Of a DNA stretch of 64,000 nt, positions 58,735-64,000 are shown in pieces. The notes below the pieces were generated by a model. It did not search any database. It was not told the origin of the DNA and worked only from the letters and a program-made list of their open reading frames with translations. The position numbers were made by a program, and so were the translations under genes. This DNA is from Dactylosporangium fulvum. Lineage in GTDB: Bacteria > Actinomycetota > Actinomycetes > Mycobacteriales > Micromonosporaceae. The stretch is taken from positions 7,526,501-7,590,500 of the forward strand of contig NZ_CP073720.1 of the NCBI RefSeq assembly GCF_025137375.1. Direction: 5' to 3'. Position 1 is the first letter of the stretch. Each line of letters starts with the position of its first letter.

Positions 58735-59427
58735 ATGATGACACCGCAGCAACGCCGGGCCGTTCGTGTCGTCGTCGGCCTGCTCGTCGCCGGTCTCGCG
58801 CTCGGCATGGCCTTCGCGGCGCTGACCCTGATCTTCCGCGGCAACGTCCTGGCGTACCAACAAAACCGCCACCCGCACGCCGACCCGGCCGCGCTCGCCC
58901 GGACCCTGTGGACGCGGCCGATCCCGATCCTCATCGTCGCCGGGCTGTACGTGTGGGTGGCCCGCCAGCTGCTGGCCGGCGCGCACCGCGCCTACCGCCG
59001 GGTCCGCATCGTGTCGGTCCTGGGTTTTGTCGCCGTGGGCTGGCTGTTCGTGTCGGCCGAGGACCCGGCGTGGCTGCGCGTCGTACAGGGCGTCCAGCTC
59101 GCCGTCCTCGCCGCGCGGTCAGCTGAACCGGGCGCGTCCGGATGCGCCGCCACCGCCCAGCACCTCGGATCCCGGCAAGGGCCCGTCATGTCGATGTCCG
59201 CGGTCCGGGCCTCGGCTGACGCCCGGACACGACGGCGCGGCGGAGGCTCACGCCCGCCGCGCCGTCGCGGGTGGTCAATGCGCCGACCGGGTCAGATGCC
59301 GCCGAGCACCCCCGGCGGTATCCGATCAGGCCAGCGTCTGCGCGAACGCGAGAAGCTGCTTCTCGACGAGGTCGAGTGCGCGCATGCTCCGCTCGGATCG
59401 GGCGAAGATGACCGCACCTTCGGTTGA
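58735..59427 (+). CDS. Hypothetical membrane protein with probable frameshift near its end
   Basis: The first ~125 residues are a plausible membrane protein with three to four hydrophobic segments ('VVVGLLVAGLALGMAFAAL', 'IPILIVAGLYVWVARQLL', 'VSVLGFVAVGWLFVS', 'VVQGVQLAVLAA'). After 'VQLAVLAA' (about 59112) the reading loses coding character and runs through the hairpin at 59231. Removing two bases of a GCGCG run there would give a stop at 59124-59126, so the real protein probably ends at ~59126. No family recognised. May be controlled by the two-component pair upstream. Confidence 0.55.
   Translation: MMTPQQRRAVRVVVGLLVAGLALGMAFAALTLIFRGNVLAYQQNRHPHADPAALARTLWTRPIPILIVAGLYVWVARQLLAGAHRAYRRVRIVSVLGFVAVGWLFVSAEDPAWLRVVQGVQLAVLAARSAEPGASGCAATAQHLGSRQGPVMSMSAVRASADARTRRRGGGSRPPRRRGWSMRRPGQMPPSTPGGIRSGQRLREREKLLLDEVECAHAPLGSGEDDRTFG
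59231..59266. terminator. Bidirectional hairpin terminator
   Basis: GACGGCGCGGCGG (59231-59243) and its perfect complement (59254-59266), 10-nt loop, between the convergent membrane-protein and TetR genes. Confidence 0.75.
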
Positions 59428-59883
59428 TGCTTCGAGCATCCATGCGAGATCCGCAGCTTTGGTTTTCTCGACTCCGGCGTCAACGAACAGCTCGGTCAGG
59501 TCGGCGACCCACACCTCGAAGACCTTTCGCGCAGCGGCGCGCAGTTCCTCGGTTTCGGCACTGACCGTGACTCCTGCGGCGGCACAACCGGCCGCGTAGT
59601 CACTCTTCTGCAAGACGCCCCGCCACAGGTTGACGAATCCGGTGATGACGCCCCCCACGTCCGACCCGCGCATCGCGTGCAAAGGAGCGCGGGCGTCGGT
59701 TGCCATGTATTCCATGGCGGCCATAACCATCTCGTCCTTGCCACCGGGGAAGTGGTAATACACCGACCCGCGCGGCGCGCCACTCCGCTCCAGGACGTCA
59801 GCGATGGCCGTTCCCTGGATTCCCCGCTCGGCAATGAGCCGCAGCGCGCTGTGCGCCATGCGGCTCCGGACGTCGCTCGCCAA
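59326..59883 (-). CDS. TetR-family regulator, LmrA/YxaF type
   Basis: 185 residues. Helix-turn-helix 'GTAIADVLERSGAPRGSVYY' followed by 'HFPGGKDEM', the hallmark of LmrA/YxaF-like repressors; 'DYAAGCAAAGVTVSAE' in the ligand domain is also typical. The start is a TTG at 59883 with AAGGTGG upstream. Divergent from the tautomerase/metallo-hydrolase unit with a perfect palindrome (59915-59938) between, so it likely represses both directions. Confidence 0.9.
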   Translation of the reverse strand: MASDVRSRMAHSALRLIAERGIQGTAIADVLERSGAPRGSVYYHFPGGKDEMVMAAMEYMATDARAPLHAMRGSDVGGVITGFVNLWRGVLQKSDYAAGCAAAGVTVSAETEELRAAARKVFEVWVADLTELFVDAGVEKTKAADLAWMLEASTEGAVIFARSERSMRALDLVEKQLLAFAQTLA

Positions 59884-59914
59884 CAGTCCACCTTCTTCCC
59901 CGAGTGCCAGTCGA

Positions 59915-59938
59915 ACTCTATGCTACTCTGCATAGAGT
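59915..59938. promoter_or_regulatory. Palindromic operator of the LmrA-type regulator
   Basis: ACTCTATGC (59915-59923), TACTCT, GCATAGAGT (59930-59938): 9-bp perfect arms, 24 bp total, centred in the divergent promoter region. The T/A content against a GC-rich background suggests overlap with -10 elements. Confidence 0.75.
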
Positions 59939-59983
59939 ATGCCGAACGTCATACAGAATCACTGTCCCTTGGGAGGCCGTCCG

Positions 59984-60415
59984 ATGCCGATGATCGACGT
60001 GTACGCAGCGGAGGGGACGTTCCTCGACACCGCGCAGCTCGCCAAGGACCTCGCCGCCGCCGTCATGGAGGCCGAGGGCGTTCCGAACATCCCGATGTTC
60101 CGCAAGAACACCGCCGCTTTCGTGCACGAGCTGCCGGCCTCGGCGCTGGCGAACGTTGACGGCGACAGCACGTACGTCCGGGTGCAGGTGCTGACGAACG
60201 CCGGCGCTCTCGACCGCGACAAGCAGATCACTGTCGTCGCCAAACTCACCGAGCTCGTCGCGGCGTCTGCTGGCGACCCGTCTCTGACTGAGCGCACATG
60301 GGTGCTCCTCACTGAAGCGCCTGAGGGCGGCTGGGGCCTATGGGGTCACGCCCACCTCAACGAAGAACTCGTCGCGGCCGCCCGCGCTGAGATCGCCAAG
60401 CTCCAGCAGTTCTGA
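59984..60415 (+). CDS. Tautomerase-family protein
   Basis: 143 residues starting M-P-M-I-D-V (catalytic Pro2), longer than the 4-OT monomers elsewhere in the window. 'IPMFRKNTAAFVHELPASAL' and 'TERTWVLLTEAPEGGWGLWG' are the tautomerase/MIF-superfamily features I can see. ATG at 59984 with GGGAGG 7 nt upstream. First gene of the TetR-controlled unit, 33 nt before the metallo-hydrolase. Confidence 0.85.
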   Translation: MPMIDVYAAEGTFLDTAQLAKDLAAAVMEAEGVPNIPMFRKNTAAFVHELPASALANVDGDSTYVRVQVLTNAGALDRDKQITVVAKLTELVAASAGDPSLTERTWVLLTEAPEGGWGLWGHAHLNEELVAAARAEIAKLQQF

Positions 60416-60448
60416 TCCCTCCCAACCACCAACAGATAGAGATCCGAC

Positions 60449-61306
60449 ATGGGTTCCGCGCCGCTTTCCATCGACGTCTTCGTCTACCCGATGGCCCCGT
60501 ACAACAGCCCCGACAATCTCGGCGAGGGCGAAGTTGCGACCTGGGCACCGATGAGCTGCACCCTGATCTCCGGCCCAACTGAGGGCATCCTCATCGACGC
60601 CATGCTGACCTTCACTCACGCGAACGCGATCGCCGAGTGGGCCAAGCAATTCGGCAAGAGGATCACCGGCATCTACATCACCCACGGGCACTCGGACCAC
60701 TGGCTCGGCCTCGGCCCGCTCCTCGAGCACTTCCCCGAGGCGAAGGGTTATGCGGCGCCGGAGGTCGCTGGTCGCGCGGCGTGGGAGGCCGAGATGAACA
60801 AGACGACGAACTACTGGACGAAGCGTTTCCCGGGCGAACTCCCCGAGCCGGCGGTCGTTCCCGAGGCATACGCGAGCGACGAGATCCTGGTCGACGGCCA
60901 AGTCGTCAACATCATCCACGTCGGGCAGGGCGACGTCGAGGGTTCGACGGTCTTCCACGTCCCGTCGGCCGACGTGGTGGTCTGTGGCGACGTCGTCTAC
61001 AACAACGTCCACATGATGCAGTTCGAGGCCGACGACGCAAAGCGTGAGGCGTGGATCGCCAGCATCGACGCGGTCGCCGCCCTGAACCCGAAGATCGTGG
61101 TCGCCGGTCACAAGAGCGTTGACGCACCCGACCTGCCGAAGCACCTCGCCGCGAGCCAGCAGTACCTCCGCGACTTCACCACAGTCGCGAACCGCGGTGG
61201 CACCGTCGAGGACCTCGTCCACGGCATGCTCGAACTGCACGGCGAGCGCGACCAGCAGCACACCCTGTGGATCTCCGCCCGAGCGGAAGTCGCGCGCCGA
61301 GCGTGA
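60449..61306 (+). CDS. Metallo-beta-lactamase-fold hydrolase
   Basis: 285 residues. Zinc motif H-x-H-x-D-H in 'ITHGHSDHWLG', further ligands in 'VVVCGDVVYNNVH' and 'VVAGHKSV'. No signal peptide. Members act as lactonases, thioesterases or similar. ATG at 60449 with only GAGAT upstream. Co-transcribed with the tautomerase; together they may detoxify a small carbonyl or lactone that is the TetR ligand. Confidence 0.88.
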   Translation: MGSAPLSIDVFVYPMAPYNSPDNLGEGEVATWAPMSCTLISGPTEGILIDAMLTFTHANAIAEWAKQFGKRITGIYITHGHSDHWLGLGPLLEHFPEAKGYAAPEVAGRAAWEAEMNKTTNYWTKRFPGELPEPAVVPEAYASDEILVDGQVVNIIHVGQGDVEGSTVFHVPSADVVVCGDVVYNNVHMMQFEADDAKREAWIASIDAVAALNPKIVVAGHKSVDAPDLPKHLAASQQYLRDFTTVANRGGTVEDLVHGMLELHGERDQQHTLWISARAEVARRA

Positions 61307-61697
61307 AGGAAAGCGATCGGGCAGTTTCGCACAACGGCTTGAGCGTCCGGCCGCTGACCGCGGCGGACCGGCAAAGCTTGGCGGAACTGCCCCGGTCGCC
61401 TTTCATCTCAAAGGCGCCATTTCACGCTTCAATGCAGCAGTCAGCCACCCCAGCGAGCCGCTCCTCGCACCATCGACATTCTCGGAAAGTTCACGGCGCC
61501 TTCAAAGCCCTGGCAAGACTGGCGTCCACGAACCTTCGCCGGGTCCGTCGAGTCACGCGTCCGGCGACGACCCGGCACTCGGCGGCGTCCACCGCCTTGC
61601 CATTCGGGCGCTCGCGTCGGACCCCGGACGACCACGTCGCCACCCCACTGCCGGGCGGGCCGGCGGGGCCGTAGTCGGTAGTCCCCGGTCCGGCGGG
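61307..61697. other. Intergenic region without a recognised gene
   Basis: About 390 bases between the metallo-hydrolase and the convergent SDR. Open frames exist on both strands but none looks like protein. No clear terminator hairpin was placed. Confidence 0.5.
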
Positions 61698-62516
61698 TCA
61701 GGCGCTGGTCAGGTCGCGGGAGGCGGCGATGACGGCGCTGGTCTGGCTGGCGTCGAGGCTGATCGGTGTCGGGTGGCTGAAGTCTCCGGTCTTTCGCCAA
61801 TAGGAGCTCGTGGGCCAGTCCTGGCGACTGGTGGCGTTGATGGCGTTGTGGGCGGCCTTGTCGATGGAGTCGAAAATCAGCGGTCCGAGGACGACGGCGG
61901 TGGCACGCATCCAGCGCGGCTGCATGCGGAAAATGTCGGTCCGGGCGCTGCCGGCGTTGACAACGCCGGCAAGCAGGCCGGGTTCGGTGGCGGCGAGGTG
62001 GGCCGCGTAGTGATGGTTCGCGATCTGGATCGGCTTACGCATCCCGGTGAAGCTGAACGGGGTGTACTGCGGGAAGTCGGCCATGTCGATCCGGGTCGAC
62101 AGGGGTACATGAGCGGTCATCATGACCACGCGCGGGTGTTCGGCGTGACGCAGGGCGGGCAGCAGGAGCTGGGTGAGGTGGTAACGGCTGAGGTAGTTGA
62201 CCGTGAAAAACGGGTGCAGGCCGTCGGCGGTGCGCAGATCCTCAAACGTCATGACACCGGTGGTGTGCAGGATCGCGTCGTAGCGCTCGTGCGTGCTCAG
62301 GAGTTCTCGGGCGGCCCGGCGGACGCCGTCGTGGGTGGACAGGTCCGCCTGCACGAACGAGGCCCGTTCGCGCGTCGCGCCGAAGGAGGCCAGGGCGGAC
62401 TCGCCCTTACGCGGATCACGGCCGAGGATGACGACGTGGTGCCCCTGCCGCAGGAGGCTTCGGGCGGACTCGAGCCCGATGCCGCTGTTGCCACCGCTGA
62501 CGATGATGTTCTGCAT
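61698..62516 (-). CDS. Atypical SDR-family protein
   Basis: 272 residues. Cofactor motif 'VSGGNSGIG' is intact and 'VNYLSRYHLTQLLLPAL' is typical of retinol-dehydrogenase-like SDRs, but no Y-x3-K is found where expected; the aligned stretch is 'SFTGMRKPIQIAN'. The NNAG equivalent is 'HTTG'. It may have lost dehydrogenase activity or use different residues. ATG at 62516. Divergent from the MarR gene across three operator copies. Confidence 0.82.
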   Translation of the reverse strand: MQNIIVSGGNSGIGLESARSLLRQGHHVVILGRDPRKGESALASFGATRERASFVQADLSTHDGVRRAARELLSTHERYDAILHTTGVMTFEDLRTADGLHPFFTVNYLSRYHLTQLLLPALRHAEHPRVVMMTAHVPLSTRIDMADFPQYTPFSFTGMRKPIQIANHHYAAHLAATEPGLLAGVVNAGSARTDIFRMQPRWMRATAVVLGPLIFDSIDKAAHNAINATSRQDWPTSSYWRKTGDFSHPTPISLDASQTSAVIAASRDLTSA

Positions 62517-62621
62517 GATGTGGTCCTTGATCTGGGTGGGCGGGGAAGGCCGGCGAGGATTCGCGCGGGATGTTCAGCGGCAGTAGGGCCGAACCGGCCC
62601 CAGGCGAGCACGGCCGCCATC

Positions 62622-62702
62622 ACTAAAAGCTTGTAGTTAAGCTAGCAGCACTTCACTACAAGCTACAAGTCACAACCACCTGGCATGACTACAAGCTTGT
62701 AG
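62622..62702. promoter_or_regulatory. Three copies of a MarR-type palindrome
   Basis: Perfect CTACAAGCTTGTAG at 62689-62702, and two degenerate copies, ACTAAAAGCTTGTAGT (62622-62637) and ACTACAAGCTACAAGT (62655-62670). All centre on AAGCT and lie in the 200-bp divergent promoter of the SDR and marR genes. The last copy ends 13 bp before the marR ATG, indicating autorepression. Confidence 0.8.
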
Positions 62703-62715
62703 CTATGCTGGGGTC

Positions 62716-63210
62716 ATGGACGACACCGAGGCACCTCGCTGGCTCGACGAGGAGCAGCAGCGGATCTGGTATCTGTTCGCCTACGCGCTGATCAGGCTGC
62801 CCGCGACGCTGGATACGCAGATGCAGCGCGACGCCGGCATCAGCCAGTTCGAGTACATGGTGCTGTCCTCGCTGTCCATGGCACCTGATCGCACCTACCG
62901 GATGAGCGTGCTGGCCGGCTACACCGCCAGCACCCTGGCCCGGCTCGGCAACGTCGTCACCCGCCTGGAACGCCAGGGCTGGGTGCGCCGCACGCCCGAT
63001 CCGACCGACGGCCGCTACACCCTCGCCACCCTCACCGACGAGGGCTGGGACAAGGTGGTCGCTGCCGCCCCCGCGCACGTCGCCGAGGTCCAGCGGACCA
63101 TCTTCGACCCGCTCACCAAATCTCAGCAGCGCCAGCTCGGTGTCATCGCCGAGCGCCTCCTCAAGGCCGCCGACCCGGACGGGCCCCTGAACTACGCCTT
63201 CGACCGGTAA
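62716..63210 (+). CDS. MarR-family transcriptional regulator
   Basis: 164 residues with winged helix-turn-helix ('RMSVLAGYTASTLARLGNVV', 'RLERQGWVRRTPDPTDGRYT') where the Arg/Asp wing motif D-x-R is present (DPTDGR). ATG at 62716. Autoregulation through the adjacent palindromes is very likely, and both flanking SDR genes are probable targets. Phenolic or other lipophilic ligands are usual for the family. Confidence 0.93.
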   Translation: MDDTEAPRWLDEEQQRIWYLFAYALIRLPATLDTQMQRDAGISQFEYMVLSSLSMAPDRTYRMSVLAGYTASTLARLGNVVTRLERQGWVRRTPDPTDGRYTLATLTDEGWDKVVAAAPAHVAEVQRTIFDPLTKSQQRQLGVIAERLLKAADPDGPLNYAFDR

Positions 63211-63294
63211 CCACCGACTCCCGTACGCGCTTCTTCCCGCGCCCTGACAGCAGGTGTCAGGCGTCTCGTCACTATGCCCGAAGGGGTTTCGCCC

Positions 63295-63963
63295 ATGCCC
63301 ACCATCGCCATCGTCGGGGCCGGTCCCGGCCTCGGACTGTCGCTCGCCAAGGTCTTCGGCGGTCACGGCTTCCAGGTCGCCCTCGTCTCGCGCAGCAAGG
63401 ACAAGCTCGACGCGCTGGTCGCCGAACTCGCCACCGCGGGAGTCACCGCTGCGGGCTTCCCCGCCGACACCGCCGACCAGGCGGCCCTGGCCGGTGCACT
63501 CGAGCAGGCCGCCGCGCACTTCGGCGGGATCGACGTCCTGGAGTTCTCCCCCTACGCGGGCCTCAACCAGGTCTTCCCGTGCGAGGTCACCGTCGACAAC
63601 CTGCGCCCGGAGATCGAGCACCTGCTCTACGGTGCCGTCACCGCCACCCAGACCGTGCTGCCCGGCATGCTCGCCGCCGGCGCCGGCACGCTGCTGTTCA
63701 CCACCGGCGGCGGCGCGATCAGCCCGTACCCGATGCTGGCCACCACCAACGCCGCGCAGTCCGCCCTACGCAACTGGGCCCACAACCTGCACAACACCCT
63801 CGCCGACCAGGGCATCTACGCCGGCACTGTCGCCATCAACCTCTTCATCGGCGCGACCGCGCCGGCCCCGGGCATCCCGTACGCCGACCCCGACGACATC
63901 GCCCAGGCCTACTGGGCACTGCACATCGAACGTGACAAGCCCGAGCACATCATCGCCGGCTGA
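63295..63963 (+). CDS. Atypical SDR-family protein
   Basis: 222 residues. Rossmann motif 'IVGAGPGLG' and 'LVSRSKDKL' are intact, but the Y-x3-K position reads T-N-A-A-Q ('LATTNAAQSALRN'), so both catalytic residues are missing; the Ser region is 'FTTGGGAIS'. Start at 63295 (MPTIA) with GAAGGGG upstream is preferred over an ATG at 63274. It lies 85 nt after marR. Possibly an NAD(P)-binding regulatory or non-dehydrogenase member. The final 37 bases of the window hold nothing recognised. Confidence 0.83.
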   Translation: MPTIAIVGAGPGLGLSLAKVFGGHGFQVALVSRSKDKLDALVAELATAGVTAAGFPADTADQAALAGALEQAAAHFGGIDVLEFSPYAGLNQVFPCEVTVDNLRPEIEHLLYGAVTATQTVLPGMLAAGAGTLLFTTGGGAISPYPMLATTNAAQSALRNWAHNLHNTLADQGIYAGTVAINLFIGATAPAPGIPYADPDDIAQAYWALHIERDKPEHIIAG

Positions 63964-64000
63964 CTACACACCCACCTGCGAACCACCGGAACGCCTCCCG

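Overview
The window comes from a high-GC Gram-positive (actinobacterial) genome. GTG starts are frequent (one TTG is also used), genes are packed with ATGA/GTGA overlaps, and several families typical of actinobacteria are present: a PF04672-type methyltransferase, DUF2752, a DUF7489-like protein, soluble P450s with a 3Fe-4S ferredoxin, an LmrA-type TetR and a CsoR-type copper box. The genus cannot be fixed from the sequence. No tRNA, rRNA, CRISPR array, intact IS element or replication origin was seen.

Region 1 (1-30.5 kb) is a large catabolic island with visibly lower GC than what follows. A run of 18 minus-strand genes (16607 down to past the left edge) encodes a 3-hydroxybenzoate-6-hydroxylase-like flavoprotein, a FAH-fold hydrolase, an ACMSD-type amidohydrolase, P450s with a ferredoxin, a degenerate RibBA homologue, two alpha/beta hydrolases, an LLM-type flavin enzyme, a PuuE-like CE4 hydrolase, SDR and AKR redox enzymes, a pair of single-domain cupins and a Cdc48-like double AAA ATPase. 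A divergent IclR regulator, a third P450, an aliphatic-sulfonate/taurine-type ABC transporter, a Liv-type ABC transporter, an HMG-CoA-lyase-like enzyme and a class III CoA transferase follow. Four transcription units share a GTTCC-N7-GGAAC palindrome, so the whole island looks like one regulon. The likely logic is uptake, P450/flavin oxygenation, ring opening, hydrolysis, then CoA activation and lyase cleavage. The substrate is unknown; an aromatic or N-heterocyclic acid fits best.

Region 2 (30.7-38.3 kb) is a copper-handling block: DUF2752, CopZ, a TauE/SafE-cupredoxin fusion, a Met-rich protein, the copper P1B-ATPase CopA, a secreted His-rich protein, a decayed FAD reductase, a CsoR-type operator and a second CopZ. 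It is followed by a guanidine-III riboswitch controlling a SugE/Gdx guanidinium exporter.

Region 3 (38.5-52.2 kb) starts with a methyltransferase, an IS630 remnant and PruA (P5C dehydrogenase), then has an amino-acid-type operon: Ehu-like transporter (BCDA), GntR regulator, amidohydrolase, aminotransferase, FAD amine oxidase-like protein, an enolase-superfamily enzyme and a small tautomerase. Two near-identical tautomerases flank this block, and several truncated genes mark past rearrangement.

Region 4 (52.2-64 kb) has ordinary accessory units, each with visible control sites: an MFS sugar transporter and GH13 alpha-glucosidase around a 27-bp palindrome with a TetR gene; a DesK/NarL-type two-component pair; a TetR/tautomerase/metallo-hydrolase unit with a perfect operator; and a MarR regulator with three operator copies between two atypical SDRs.
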